Positions 38,721-48,106 of a stretch of 64,000 nucleotides of DNA are shown here, piece by piece. The stretch is from NCBI GenBank assembly GCA_036407095.1, contig DASWZV010000058.1:62001-126000 (forward strand). The letters run 5' to 3'. The stretch is from Gp6-AA40 sp036407095. Its GTDB lineage: Bacteria; Acidobacteriota; Vicinamibacteria; Vicinamibacterales; UBA2999. The notes under the pieces were generated by a model, which saw only the letters and a list, made by a program, of their open reading frames with translations, did not search any database and had not been told where the DNA came from. The translations under genes and the position numbers were made by a program. The first letter of the stretch is position 1. The number at the start of each line of letters is the position of its first letter.

Positions 38721-39080
38721 ATGCTCACACCTGGCCGCGGCGAACGCACACTACGCAGACTTCGCGCGCTGTGCCTGGCGCTGCCTGAGACGCGCGAGAC
38801 AGCCTCGTGGGGACATCCGAACTTCAAAGCGGGCACCCGCACATTCGTCGCCTTCGAACGGGTCAAGGGCCAACCTTCGATCGCTTTTCGACTCGAACCC
38901 GCCGACGTTGCCCGCCTGCTCCGGCGCAAGGAATTTTTCACGACGCCGTACGGGCGCGGACTGTGGGTCAGTCTCCGCGCTGACGGTCCTCTCGACTGGC
39001 AAACCGTGACAGACCTGGTCGATCGCAGTTATCGCGTCGTTGCTCTCAAACGGATGCTGCGCGCCCTCGATCTGCGATAA
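38721..39080 (+). CDS. MmcQ/YjbR-family small protein
   Basis: A 119-residue cytoplasmic protein with the YjbR fold: LALPETRETASWGHPNFKA, then FVAFERVKGQPSIAFRL and the C-terminal DLVDRSYRVVALKRML. The family is called DNA-binding from structure, but its biochemical role is not settled. It begins 3 nt after the stop of the aldolase-type gene, so it is likely cotranscribed. An extended -10-like TGCGATAAT at its end may start the next gene. Confidence 0.8.
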   Translation: MLTPGRGERTLRRLRALCLALPETRETASWGHPNFKAGTRTFVAFERVKGQPSIAFRLEPADVARLLRRKEFFTTPYGRGLWVSLRADGPLDWQTVTDLVDRSYRVVALKRMLRALDLR

Positions 39081-39081
39081 T
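39073..39081 (+). promoter_or_regulatory. Extended -10 before the DinB-like gene
   Basis: TGCGATAAT overlaps the MmcQ stop and lies 38 nt before the ATG at 39120, which is preceded by GGAGAAAGG. Confidence 0.35.
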
Positions 39082-39119
39082 CTGGCGCCCCCCGAGCCCG
39101 CCGGAGAAAGGACGGTCAC

Positions 39120-39617
39120 ATGCGTTACACGATGATGCGAGGCGGTGATCAGGATGCGTTGATGGCGGGGTTGCTCGAAATGGCCGACATGCTCGACGCG
39201 AGCTTCGGGTCGCTCTCGGATGACGACGCTGCACGCCCCGGCCCCGATGGCGTGTCACCGGTGGAAATCTGCTGGCATCTCGCGGATCTCGAGGCCGAAG
39301 GCTACGCGGTGCGCATCAAGCGTCTCCTCGGCGAGGACCAGCCCAATTTGCCCGACTTCAATGGGGCGGCGATCGCGAAAACGCGAAACTACAGTCGTCT
39401 TCCTCTGGGCGATGCGCTCAACCTGTTTCGATACGTGCGACGTACGAACGTCGCCATCCTGCGGCGACTGACTGATGAACAGTGGAAGCGTTCGGGTACG
39501 CAGGAGGGCGTCGGCCGCGTCTCACTCTGCGACGTGCCGTCGATGATGGCCCAGCATGACGCCAGCCATCGCAAGGAAGTCACCGCGTGGGTCGCGAGTC
39601 GTGTGTGCAGTACGTAG
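39120..39617 (+). CDS. DinB-like putative metal-dependent protein
   Basis: A 165-residue four-helix-bundle protein. The three histidines that bind metal in DinB/YfiT-type folds are in place: CWHLADLEAEG (His53) and MAQHDASHRKEV (His146 and His150). Family members include thiol transferases and damage-induced proteins; the reaction here is unknown. GGAGAAAGG gives a good ribosome-binding site. It is followed by a hairpin-rich gap. Confidence 0.8.
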   Translation: MRYTMMRGGDQDALMAGLLEMADMLDASFGSLSDDDAARPGPDGVSPVEICWHLADLEAEGYAVRIKRLLGEDQPNLPDFNGAAIAKTRNYSRLPLGDALNLFRYVRRTNVAILRRLTDEQWKRSGTQEGVGRVSLCDVPSMMAQHDASHRKEVTAWVASRVCST

Positions 39618-39680
39618 CGTGCAGTACGTAGTGTCCGGCTTTAGCCGGACCGGTACGTCGTGTCCGCCTTCAGGTGGACC
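39618..39680. repeat. Two hairpins with CTTTAG/CTTCAG loops
   Basis: GTCCGG-CTTTAG-CCGGAC and GTCCGC-CTTCAG-GTGGAC stand in tandem after TACGTAG direct repeats. They match the loop type of the repeats near 20719 and 45262. Confidence 0.65.
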
Positions 39681-39695
39681 AAAGAGAATCGCGAC

Positions 39696-39875
39696 ATGGA
39701 CTTGATCCTCAAGCCGGAGCAGCGCGAAGAAATCCTCCGAGCCGTCAGGGCCATCGAACGACAGCTCATGGACGTGCACGACACTCCCAACACACGAGCG
39801 ATCTGGGTGATCAGCACGAACCTTGCCGCGATTCGGATGAAGCTGAGCGATCCACAGCCTGGCAGTTCGAACTAG
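39696..39875 (+). CDS. Small hypothetical protein, 59 residues
   Basis: A short acidic, helical protein (MDLILKPEQREEILRAVRAI) that I do not recognise. The ATG at 39696 is preferred because the upstream extension to 39660 is encoded by repeat sequence; AGAGAA lies 8 nt upstream. Composition and codon use look real. It ends five bases before the convergent permease stop. Confidence 0.55.
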   Translation: MDLILKPEQREEILRAVRAIERQLMDVHDTPNTRAIWVISTNLAAIRMKLSDPQPGSSN

Positions 39876-39879
39876 CGTC

Positions 39880-41112
39880 TTAGAAAAAGAAATAACAGCC
39901 GACTGCGCCGACGATCGTCATCGACAATCCCCACGCGAGCAGCTTGTTGTAGGTGGGCCGCACCTGCGACGTATCTGAAATTCCAGCCAGGCACATCGCC
40001 CCTGTCGTCGAGAGCGGCGACATGTCCACCAGGTGCGCACCGATGTTCATCGAGGAGGCGACGCTGTACGCATCGCCGCCCAGTCGCGCAATCAGTCCGG
40101 GTACGGTCGGGAGGAAAGTCGGGAGCACCACACCCGATGTGCTGCTGTAGACCGAGATGAGGCCGGTGACAAACGCAATGACGCCCGTCAGCGTTCCCGG
40201 TGTCGCGATCTTCGCGAGCAGCTCGGTGAAGAGATCGAGGCCGCGAGTCTTCTCGAGCAGCGCGACCAGCACGCTCACGCCGCTGACCATGAGAATCGGC
40301 GTCCAGGGCATGCGACGGATCGACTGGTTGTGGTCGGCGATCTTCAGCGCAGCCAGCACGACGGCGCCGGTGAACGCCGCCATGCCGATGTCGGCCTTGA
40401 AGACCAGCACCACGACCAGCACGCACCCGATCACGAACAGTGTGACCCAGTGCTGCACCGTGAATCGAGTGTCGGCGGCGTCTGAATCTCCTCCTTGAAA
40501 GCGGTTCTTGAACAGCCGCCATCCGCCGAACAGGAAGTAGCCGGCAAAGGCGACCATCGCGTGTGCAATCAGATTGAGCACGTAGGTCCGCCACTCGTGG
40601 CCGGCGAGCCCGATGCCGTTCATCAGACGCGTGACGATGATGCCGGTCGGCGCGAATGGCGAGAGCGAACCTGATTGAGCGCCGTTGCCCACCATGATCG
40701 CCATGAGGAACGGTGGAATCGACGCGCGCATCCCAACCGCCATCGCCATGGGTGCGATCATCGACGCCGTGGCGACGTTGCCCGGTCCCGCCGACGCGAT
40801 GAGGCCGGCCAGCGCGAAGAACATGATCGGCATGAGGCCGGTGTTGCCACGGCAGACCCGGACCGCTGCGTGTGCGACGCGATCCAAGGTGCCATTGAGT
40901 TGCGCCTGCGTGAAGAGCAGCGTGACACCGGCCAACGTCAGGAACAGCTGCACCGGAAAGCCGCCAAACACATCGGCGATCCGCATCCCGCCGAAATAGA
41001 CGCCGACGATCCACGCCAGCGCCAGTCCGAGCACGCCGACGTTGACCTCGCTGAAACAGCTCACCACCATCGCGACGACCAGCGCCCCAAGCGACAACCA
41101 CGCCAGATTCAT
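39880..41112 (-). CDS. MatC/SLC13-like dicarboxylate permease
   Basis: A 410-residue inner-membrane protein with about eleven hydrophobic helices. It resembles the MatC-N/CitM-ArsB superfamily: LSLGALVVAMVVSCF at the start, SAGPGNVATASMIAPMAMAV near 125 and VYSSTSGVVLPTFLPTVPGL near 320, repeated Gly/Ser/Pro-rich re-entrant segments as in dicarboxylate carriers. The ATG at 41112 overlaps the oxidoreductase stop (ATGA); a longer frame upstream is out-of-frame oxidoreductase sequence. Its place suggests it imports the substrate of that enzyme, a hydroxy or dicarboxylic acid, as inference. Confidence 0.8.
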   Translation of the reverse strand: MNLAWLSLGALVVAMVVSCFSEVNVGVLGLALAWIVGVYFGGMRIADVFGGFPVQLFLTLAGVTLLFTQAQLNGTLDRVAHAAVRVCRGNTGLMPIMFFALAGLIASAGPGNVATASMIAPMAMAVGMRASIPPFLMAIMVGNGAQSGSLSPFAPTGIIVTRLMNGIGLAGHEWRTYVLNLIAHAMVAFAGYFLFGGWRLFKNRFQGGDSDAADTRFTVQHWVTLFVIGCVLVVVLVFKADIGMAAFTGAVVLAALKIADHNQSIRRMPWTPILMVSGVSVLVALLEKTRGLDLFTELLAKIATPGTLTGVIAFVTGLISVYSSTSGVVLPTFLPTVPGLIARLGGDAYSVASSMNIGAHLVDMSPLSTTGAMCLAGISDTSQVRPTYNKLLAWGLSMTIVGAVGCYFFF

Positions 41113-44033
41113 GGCTCGATCAATCCCCGCAGCAGGACCGCAGGATGAACAGCGCTCTGCCCGGTGAAATCGTGGATCTGATGCCGGCACGACGTTCCGG
41201 CAGCGACCACGACAGCATTTGCCGCCTTCGCTCGAATGGAGGGAAACAGTTTGCGCTCGCCGATCGCCTGTGACACGTCGTAGTGCGTCTTCGCATATCC
41301 GAACGAGCCGGCCATGCCGCAGCATCCCGCATCGAGATCCACGACCTGCGCATTGGGAATCGTCGAGAGCAGCGCTTTCGACGATCCCACCAGACCCATC
41401 GCTTTCTGATGGCAGTGGCCGTGGAGCAGGATGGCGCCTGGTCTCGACCGAAGGGCAAGACGCGATGCGCGCGCGGCCACGAATTCCTCGAACAGGACGC
41501 TGGCACGGGCGACCGCTTCGGCCTTGCGCCGAGCCTCGCCACGCAACAGCGCCGGTGCATCCTCGCGAACGGCGGAGAGGCAGCTCGGTTCGCAGAACAC
41601 GATCGGCCGTCCGGCCTCGGCGTCCGCGTACAACGCCTCCGCATTTCGCGCGGCCATCTCACGCGCGCTCGCAAGGAGGCCCTTGGAGATCTGAGGACGG
41701 CCGCAACAGTGGTTGCCTGCCAGCGCGGTGTGTACGCCTGCCGCCGCCAGCACATCGAGCGCGGCCTCGCCAATCTCAGGCTCGTAGTGATTCGTGAATG
41801 TGTCGTTGAAGAGCAGCACGTCTGGTGCGCTCGCGGCGCCCCGGCCGAACCGGCCTCGCACGCGCCGCGTGAGCGTGCGTCGCGTGAACCGCGGCAGGCG
41901 ACGACGTCGATCGATCCCGACGATGTGCTCGTTGAGGACGCGAGCGGGTGCGCTACGGGCAACCCAGTTCGAGACCGGTGCCAGGCGGCTGCCCCAGACG
42001 GCCGCCGAATGTGCATGCCCGAGAACGCGAGCCTCGAGCGACGTGCCGTGACGCAGCCAGTAGTCGGCGAGGAACTCGCTCTTGAAGCGTGCGACATCGA
42101 CACCGACCGGGCATTCGGCTTTGCACGCGCGGCATTCGAGACACAGATCGAGCGTCTCGTAGACGCCGCGATCGCCCAGCCCCGCCTCCCCGAGCCGGCC
42201 CGCCATCGTCAAGCGCAGCATGTTTGCGCGCCCGCGGGTCGAATGCTGCTCCTCGCGTGTCGCCATGTACGACGGACACATCGTGCCTTCGAGCGTCTTG
42301 CGGCAGGCGCCGAGCCCGCTGCACATCTCCACGGCCCCGGCGAGGCCGCCGCTCTCGAAGTCGAAAAACGTCATCGGCTGGATTGCCGAGTAGCGCGGGC
42401 CGTAGCGCAGGTTGGCGGTGAGCGACGGCGCATCGACGATCTTGCCGGGGTTGAGCAGGCGGTTGGGATCGAACGTGCGCTTGATCGCGCGGAACGCTTC
42501 GTACAGGACCGGCCCGAACATCTTCTCCATGAACGGGCTGCGCACGAGTCCGTCACCATGTTCGCCTGACAGCGCGCCGCCGTACTCGATCACGAGATTG
42601 GAGATGTCGTTGGCGATCGCCTCGAAGCGTTTCACCCCCGCCTCCGTCTTCATGTTGACGACCGGGCGCACGTGCAGACAGCCGACCGAGGCGTGGGCGT
42701 AGACGCCGGCCGTGGTCCCGTGCCGTTCCACGATGGCGAGGAAGCGCTCGATGTAATCGCGCAGGCGTTCGGGAGCGACCGCGGTGTCCTCCACGAACGA
42801 CAACGACTTGGCATCGTCTTTCATCGCCATCGAGAGGCCGAGACCGGCCTCGCGCAGGCTCCAGATGCGCGCCTGTGCGGCGAGATCGAGGGCATGGTGA
42901 TAGCGATAGCCGAAGTTGTGTTCGCGAAGATCGCGTTCGAGCGCCTGCAGACGCGGCGGCAGCTCGTCCGCCCGGTCGGCGTAGAACTCCACGCACAGCA
43001 GCGATGCCGGATCGCCGTCGATGAAGCTGCGTCGCAGCCCTTCGAGCAGCGCGCTCTGTCGTGTGTAGTCGAGGATCGACTTGTCCATCACTTCGACCGC
43101 CGATGGACGGTGCCGAAGAATGAGCGGGGCCGCGGCGAGCGATTCGAGAAGGCTGGCGAATTGAATCGCGAGCACCGCCTTGGCGGCGGGCAGCGGGACG
43201 AGATTCACTTTCGCGGAGAGCACGACCCCAAGAGTGCCTTCGGAGCCGACCATCAGCTTGGCGAGGTTGAACGGCCGATCGGCGGTGATGAACTCGTCGA
43301 GATTGTAACCGCCGACGCGGCGGAGCACTTTCGGAAAGCGGCGCACGATCTCGTCGCGATTCCGCGACGCGACATCCTGCACGATGCGGTAGCAGCGGGA
43401 CTCGAGCGAGTTGCCCGCGCACTTCGCCTGAATCTCCTCGGGACCGACCGGGCCGAACTCGACGACCGAGCCGTCGGACAGCACGACCTCCTGCGCGATG
43501 ACGTGATCGATCGTCTTGCCGTAGTAGACCGATCGCGCGCCGCTCGAGTTGTTGGCCATCATGCCGCCGATGGTGGCGCGGCTGGCCGTGGACACGTCGG
43601 GGGCGAACCGCAATCCATGCGGTTTCAGATGCGCGTTGAGCTCGTCGAGCACCAGGCCGGGCTCGACGCGAGCCCAGCGCTCGGCTGCATTCACCTCGAG
43701 GATCGATCGCAAGTACTTCGATGTGTCGATCACGAGCCCTGGCCCGATAGCTTGACCGGCCTGTGATGTTCCACCGCCACGCATCGTGATGGGGCAGCGG
43801 AATTTCAGGCAGAGTCGAACGAGCCGGACCAGATCCTCTCTGGACTGCGGGAGCGCGACCCCGAGCGGCTCAATCTGGTAGACGCTGGCGTCGGTCGCGT
43901 AGAGCGCGCGCGAGACGCGATCGAACCGAAACTCACCTTTGACCGTGCCGGTGAGCGCCCGTTCGAGCGCGGCGATATCGACATGGCGAACGTCGGCGCC
44001 CGTCTGCGACGCCGGATCCTGCGCGACCGTCAT
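41109..44033 (-). CDS. FAD-linked oxidoreductase with Fe-S and CCG domains (D-2-hydroxyacid dehydrogenase type)
   Basis: A 974-residue fusion. The N-terminal FAD-binding-4 domain (CPITMRGGGTSQAGQAIGPG near 80) and FAD-oxidase C domain are followed by two ferredoxin-like cysteine sets (CSGLGACRK...MCPSY near 568 and CLECRACKAECPVG near 630) and a C-terminal cysteine-rich region with CCG motifs near 776 and 903. This is the GlpC/GlcF-like fusion of YdiJ and bacterial D-lactate dehydrogenases, which oxidise D-2-hydroxy acids and pass electrons to quinone. The exact acid cannot be read from sequence. It overlaps both neighbours by ATGA. Confidence 0.9.
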   Translation of the reverse strand: MTVAQDPASQTGADVRHVDIAALERALTGTVKGEFRFDRVSRALYATDASVYQIEPLGVALPQSREDLVRLVRLCLKFRCPITMRGGGTSQAGQAIGPGLVIDTSKYLRSILEVNAAERWARVEPGLVLDELNAHLKPHGLRFAPDVSTASRATIGGMMANNSSGARSVYYGKTIDHVIAQEVVLSDGSVVEFGPVGPEEIQAKCAGNSLESRCYRIVQDVASRNRDEIVRRFPKVLRRVGGYNLDEFITADRPFNLAKLMVGSEGTLGVVLSAKVNLVPLPAAKAVLAIQFASLLESLAAAPLILRHRPSAVEVMDKSILDYTRQSALLEGLRRSFIDGDPASLLCVEFYADRADELPPRLQALERDLREHNFGYRYHHALDLAAQARIWSLREAGLGLSMAMKDDAKSLSFVEDTAVAPERLRDYIERFLAIVERHGTTAGVYAHASVGCLHVRPVVNMKTEAGVKRFEAIANDISNLVIEYGGALSGEHGDGLVRSPFMEKMFGPVLYEAFRAIKRTFDPNRLLNPGKIVDAPSLTANLRYGPRYSAIQPMTFFDFESGGLAGAVEMCSGLGACRKTLEGTMCPSYMATREEQHSTRGRANMLRLTMAGRLGEAGLGDRGVYETLDLCLECRACKAECPVGVDVARFKSEFLADYWLRHGTSLEARVLGHAHSAAVWGSRLAPVSNWVARSAPARVLNEHIVGIDRRRRLPRFTRRTLTRRVRGRFGRGAASAPDVLLFNDTFTNHYEPEIGEAALDVLAAAGVHTALAGNHCCGRPQISKGLLASAREMAARNAEALYADAEAGRPIVFCEPSCLSAVREDAPALLRGEARRKAEAVARASVLFEEFVAARASRLALRSRPGAILLHGHCHQKAMGLVGSSKALLSTIPNAQVVDLDAGCCGMAGSFGYAKTHYDVSQAIGERKLFPSIRAKAANAVVVAAGTSCRHQIHDFTGQSAVHPAVLLRGLIEP

Positions 44034-45250
44034 AGCGCGCCGAGTCCCTCATGAAGCCGATCGAGCCCGCGCGTCAGCGTCTCGCCGCCGCTGGCGAACG
44101 ACACCCGGAGCGTGCCTTCGCCGCCCGGGCCGTACGCGGCGCCATGAATGACGGCGACGCCAGCCTCCATCAGTAATCGCTTTCTGATCTCGTCGGACGG
44201 GACGCCGGTGTCGCGCGCGTCGACCATCGCGAAAAAGCCGCCCTCCGGAGCCAGGACTCGCACGCGACGCACCGACGCGAGCGCGTCGAGCACGCGTTGG
44301 CGACGTCTCGCGTACTCGGTCCGCATGTCTGCGACCGCATCCTGTGGACCGGTCAGCGCCGCGGCCGCCGCATCCTGAATGAACGTCGCCGGCCCACGGC
44401 TCGCTTGCTGCAAGTGGAGGAACATCGCCTGCGTGATCGGCTCCGGCGCGGCGCAATAGCCGACACGCCAGCCGGTCATGGCGTAGGTTTTCGAAAGGCT
44501 GTTGATCACGATCGTGCGCGCCCTGGCCTCGGGCGAGAGCGCGGCCGGAGACAGATGCGTCGATCCGTTGTACGTGATCGCTTCGTAGATCTCGTCGCTG
44601 AGGAGCGTCAGCCCCCGGCGTACCACGAGATCGGCAACCGCCTCCAGCTCGCGTCTGCGCATGACCGTGCCGACCGGGTTCCACGGCGTGTTGAGCAGCA
44701 GCACCCGCGACTTCGACGTCAAGGCCGACTCGATCGCTTCGGCCGTCAGCGTAAAGCGGCCATCGTCGATCGACGATCGCACAGGCCTGGCGCACCCGCC
44801 CGCGAGCCCGATCGGCGAACGATAGGCGTCGTAGATCGGATCGGGAATCAGAACCTCGTCGCCCTCGTTCACCACCGCCATGAGGGCAACGTAAATGCCC
44901 AGCGTCGCACCGGTCGTCACGAGAATCTCCGAACCCGGGTCGTAGCTGATCCCGTTGTCGCGCGCGAGCTTGGCGGCGATCGCCTCACGCAGCGGCATCT
45001 CACCGCGATTATCGGGATATCGCGTGCGTCCCGCCCTCATCGCCTCCACCGCGGCATCGACGATATGGGCGGGCGTATCGAAGTCGGGCTCACCGCGCAT
45101 CAGCGACACGATCGTCCGACCGCCGGCCTGGGCCTCTCGGATTTCAGCGAGAACTCTGTTGACGGCTGTAGGCGATAGCTGACCGGACCGGCGGGATGGT
45201 TGGATATGTGACAGGAACCGGAGTGTAGCTTGAAAGTCGTACGTTTGCAC
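44030..45250 (-). CDS. Class I/II PLP aminotransferase
   Basis: A 406-residue fold-I enzyme of the aspartate-aminotransferase superfamily, subgroup I-gamma. Motifs: LMRGEPDFDTP near 50, LNTPWNPVGTV near 190, LSDEIYEAITYNG near 213 and the PLP lysine in SLSKTYAMTGWRVGY near 253. The final Arg for the substrate carboxylate lies in GTLRVSFASGG. Substrate is unknown; the sequence is closest to general aspartate/alanine/aromatic transaminases. The GTG at 45250 is the only standard start before the conserved region. Its stop overlaps the next gene start. Confidence 0.88.
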   Translation of the reverse strand: MQTYDFQATLRFLSHIQPSRRSGQLSPTAVNRVLAEIREAQAGGRTIVSLMRGEPDFDTPAHIVDAAVEAMRAGRTRYPDNRGEMPLREAIAAKLARDNGISYDPGSEILVTTGATLGIYVALMAVVNEGDEVLIPDPIYDAYRSPIGLAGGCARPVRSSIDDGRFTLTAEAIESALTSKSRVLLLNTPWNPVGTVMRRRELEAVADLVVRRGLTLLSDEIYEAITYNGSTHLSPAALSPEARARTIVINSLSKTYAMTGWRVGYCAAPEPITQAMFLHLQQASRGPATFIQDAAAAALTGPQDAVADMRTEYARRRQRVLDALASVRRVRVLAPEGGFFAMVDARDTGVPSDEIRKRLLMEAGVAVIHGAAYGPGGEGTLRVSFASGGETLTRGLDRLHEGLGAL

Positions 45251-45261
45251 CGTCGTACGTT

Positions 45262-45292
45262 GGGGCCGACTTCAGGCGGCCCCGTTTTGTTT
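45262..45292. promoter_or_regulatory. Inverted repeat with flanking T tract
   Basis: GGGGCCG-ACTTCAGG-CGGCCCC followed on the plus strand by GTTTTGTTT. It has the form of a plus-strand terminator but stands between two minus-strand genes; on that strand only A-rich sequence precedes it. Its loop belongs to the CTTCAG family of repeats. Confidence 0.45.
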
Positions 45293-45351
45293 CATCGCAG
45301 CAGCCTCGATCGCAAGCACAGGAGAGCTCGGAGGAACGCTGCGAGCCCGAC

Positions 45352-48048
45352 TTACCGCCCGATCCAGTAAGCGATCTTGAACAGGATGATGTCATCGCCC
45401 GGCGCGCCGAACATCCTGCGCACGTCCCGGCCTGGGGCGAAGATGCCAGGGTCGCTCGTGTCCTGCTGCTGTCTCGTCCAGACGGCGTAGAAGTTCGAGC
45501 CGGGGCGGAGCTCCCATCTGAAGACGGCGTTGAGACGCAGCGACTTGAAGTTGTAGTCGGGATTGTTGAAGGTGAAGGGAAGCGCGGCGCCGGAGTTGCC
45601 GTCGGGATCCGCGGTATACGTCTGCGCGACCGGATCGAACGACAGCGTGCTCGGCCCTTGTCCGTAGTGAAGGAAATCCAGCGTCCTCGGTCGCGCCAGC
45701 TCTTTGAACCCGACGTAGTCACCGGTCGCGACGAGTGGCTGCATGTAGACCTGCAGCGACACGTGCGGCGTGAAGATGACGTTCGCGCGCGTCGTCATCG
45801 CGAGCTGCCACTGATCGATGCCGGCGAAGACGTAGCGGCCGCCATAGGTCGCGAGCGCGGTAGGGTCGACAACGGTCTGCACGTACTGCGCGATGCCGTA
45901 GGACCGGTTCCATTCTGGGCCAACCGAGACCAGCACGCGGTCGGCCGGTTTCACATTGAAATTCAGACCGACACTTCGGCTCCAGCCTCCGCGCACGTTC
46001 CAGCTGTACGAGTTGTTCACATCCATCGAGAACGGTTTGCGTCCGTCGGTCCCGAGGTTCCAGTTGATCCCGCGATCGGCGGCGTTCTCGGCGAGCGGGC
46101 CGCCGCGCGTCAAGCGATCGTCCAGCGACCGCCGGTTCACGATCGCGTTCACACCGGCGTTCCAATAGTTCATGAAGGTGAAGCTCGCGTTGCCCATAGT
46201 GCCGTCGCTCTGGAGCTCTCGGTTGAAGTTCCACACCCAGAACTTCGAGAGCCAGAAGTTGCGCGATCGAATCACTTTGCCGGGAGTGACGTTGCGCCAC
46301 TGGATCACGCCGTGCGCGCCCGCCCGATCACCTGTGGTGTGAAAACCGAGATCGTTCGATTCGAACCCGGGACTCACGCCCCACAGAGAGGCGTTCACTT
46401 GGACGAGGCCGCTGTTGCGATTCAGGCTCAATCGACCCGAGTAGCCATTCAGCGACGTGGCGGTGGGATCCAGGTGCACATGCGGTGCATCCGGGCGCTG
46501 GTAGTACCGCTGGGGCGCTCGCTGAAGCGCGAGGACGGCGTCACGCGAGCCGTCGACGTGGCTGCCTTCGAAATTCCCGGTGATCACCCAGTCCTTGTCG
46601 TGATCGAGAAAGACATAGCCGTCGCCGCCGACGATGTACGCGCCGCCGACGAGCGCGGCCTCCGCGACCGGCTCATCGAGACGGCGTGAGACGGCGGTGG
46701 TCACAAACCCGGCGCCCGCGCGGCGGCCGATATCGCGCTGCACCCGAGCGACCGCGTAGTTCGAGAACGGCTCGACGAGTGCCTTGCCGTCGACGAAATC
46801 GGTGCTCGTTCGCGCCGTCTCGCGGCTCGTGATTGCCTCGAGCAGGCCAACACTCCAACCGCTGCTCGTTTTTCCTGTGAGCTTGGCGGCCCCGAGGATC
46901 GTCGTCGCTGTCGGCGGATCGACGAAGTCGCCCGAGGCCTGCAGTTGCGGCGCGCGCCCGATGCGGCGCGAGTAGAAGACCTGCGGCTCCGAGTTGTTGA
47001 AGCCCCAGAAGCTGTTCGATCCGAGCCGGCCGAAGTTGCCGAAGATCTGCGCGCCCTCGAGGAAGAAGGCCCGCTTCTCGGGAAAGAAGGTCTCGAAGGC
47101 GCTCAGGTTCACGACCGCGGGATCGACCTCGACTTGTCCGAAATCGGGATTCACGGTTGCGTCGACGGTCAGATTGCTCGTGAGCCCCCACTTCATGTCG
47201 AGCCCGGCCGAGGCAAACATGCGTGAGCCGTCGTTGAACGGATCGCCCAGCTTCCCGGGCGTGACGAACTCGGTACGTCCGGCGGTGTAAGGAAGCAGCT
47301 CGAGACGGCGAGCCGGCGTGAGGCCGTCGAATCCGGTCAGGTCGACCATGCGCGAGACCAGGCCCGTCTGGCTCTTCGGCACCATCTCGAGCCACACGGA
47401 CTCGTTCTTCCGCCGGATGTATCGCGCGATATTGATGCCCCACGTCTGGTGATCGCCCGAGGGGAAGCGGAGCTGCGACAACGGAATGCGCATCTCCACC
47501 GACCACCCGTCGGCATCGAGGCTGACACGCGATTGCCACACGGCGTCCCAGCTCATGTCATTCCAGGTGTCGTTGTAGAGCACGCCATCGCTCTGCACGT
47601 TCGAGGCGGTCACCTGGAACATCGCTCCCGTCAGGTGGTCGTGCATCGGATCGAGATAGATCGTCAATCGGTCGGCGTCGGCATCGCCGTCGCGCGTCGC
47701 CAGCCGCCTGCTGACGCGCCTCGCTTCACGATCGAACAAATGAGCTCCGACGTAGAGCGCCGAGTCGTCGTAGAGCAGCCGTATTTCGGTGTGCTCGGTC
47801 GCCGGCTTGCCTTCATCGGGATCCTGTTGCGTGAACTCCTTCAGGACTTCGGCCGAGGACCAGACCTCGTCGGTCAGCTTGCCGTCGATGACGGGTGCGC
47901 GCGCGACGCGCGTCACGTGAAACGTGCGCACGGTTCTCGCGGGTTGCGCCGCACCTGGCGCAGGCCAGCCGAGGAGCAGGCCCGAGGCCAGCAGTGTCAC
48001 GCCGCGAGTACAGATCTCACGGAAAGCAGGCGGCACGGCGCGGGCCAC
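45352..48048 (-). CDS. DUF5916 outer-membrane protein with CBM9-like domain
   Basis: An 898-residue exported protein. After a signal peptide (GVTLLASGLLLGWPAPGAAQ) comes a carbohydrate-binding-module-9-like domain at about 45-215 (APVIDGKLTDEVWSSAEVL, then RLTIYLDPMHDHL), and a long DUF5916 region rich in alternating, aromatic beta strands that should form an outer-membrane barrel, ending in an aromatic-like KIAYWIGR. DUF5916 proteins are frequent in Acidobacteria and Bacteroidetes; their role is not established, though hydrolysis or binding of glycans is suspected. The start is GTG. It follows ftcD on the minus strand. Confidence 0.85.
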   Translation of the reverse strand: MARAVPPAFREICTRGVTLLASGLLLGWPAPGAAQPARTVRTFHVTRVARAPVIDGKLTDEVWSSAEVLKEFTQQDPDEGKPATEHTEIRLLYDDSALYVGAHLFDREARRVSRRLATRDGDADADRLTIYLDPMHDHLTGAMFQVTASNVQSDGVLYNDTWNDMSWDAVWQSRVSLDADGWSVEMRIPLSQLRFPSGDHQTWGINIARYIRRKNESVWLEMVPKSQTGLVSRMVDLTGFDGLTPARRLELLPYTAGRTEFVTPGKLGDPFNDGSRMFASAGLDMKWGLTSNLTVDATVNPDFGQVEVDPAVVNLSAFETFFPEKRAFFLEGAQIFGNFGRLGSNSFWGFNNSEPQVFYSRRIGRAPQLQASGDFVDPPTATTILGAAKLTGKTSSGWSVGLLEAITSRETARTSTDFVDGKALVEPFSNYAVARVQRDIGRRAGAGFVTTAVSRRLDEPVAEAALVGGAYIVGGDGYVFLDHDKDWVITGNFEGSHVDGSRDAVLALQRAPQRYYQRPDAPHVHLDPTATSLNGYSGRLSLNRNSGLVQVNASLWGVSPGFESNDLGFHTTGDRAGAHGVIQWRNVTPGKVIRSRNFWLSKFWVWNFNRELQSDGTMGNASFTFMNYWNAGVNAIVNRRSLDDRLTRGGPLAENAADRGINWNLGTDGRKPFSMDVNNSYSWNVRGGWSRSVGLNFNVKPADRVLVSVGPEWNRSYGIAQYVQTVVDPTALATYGGRYVFAGIDQWQLAMTTRANVIFTPHVSLQVYMQPLVATGDYVGFKELARPRTLDFLHYGQGPSTLSFDPVAQTYTADPDGNSGAALPFTFNNPDYNFKSLRLNAVFRWELRPGSNFYAVWTRQQQDTSDPGIFAPGRDVRRMFGAPGDDIILFKIAYWIGR

Positions 48049-48078
48049 GCAAGAGAGGTGCCGCCCGCAACCATATTC

Positions 48079-48100
48079 GTAGAGCGGGGGCTTCAGCCTT
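48079..48100. repeat. GTAGAGCGGGGGCTTCAGCC repeat
   Basis: A copy of the repeat seen at 8991 and, in palindromic form, at 30555-30578, in the gap between ftcD and the DUF5916 gene. Confidence 0.6.
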
Positions 48101-48106
48101 CAGTGA

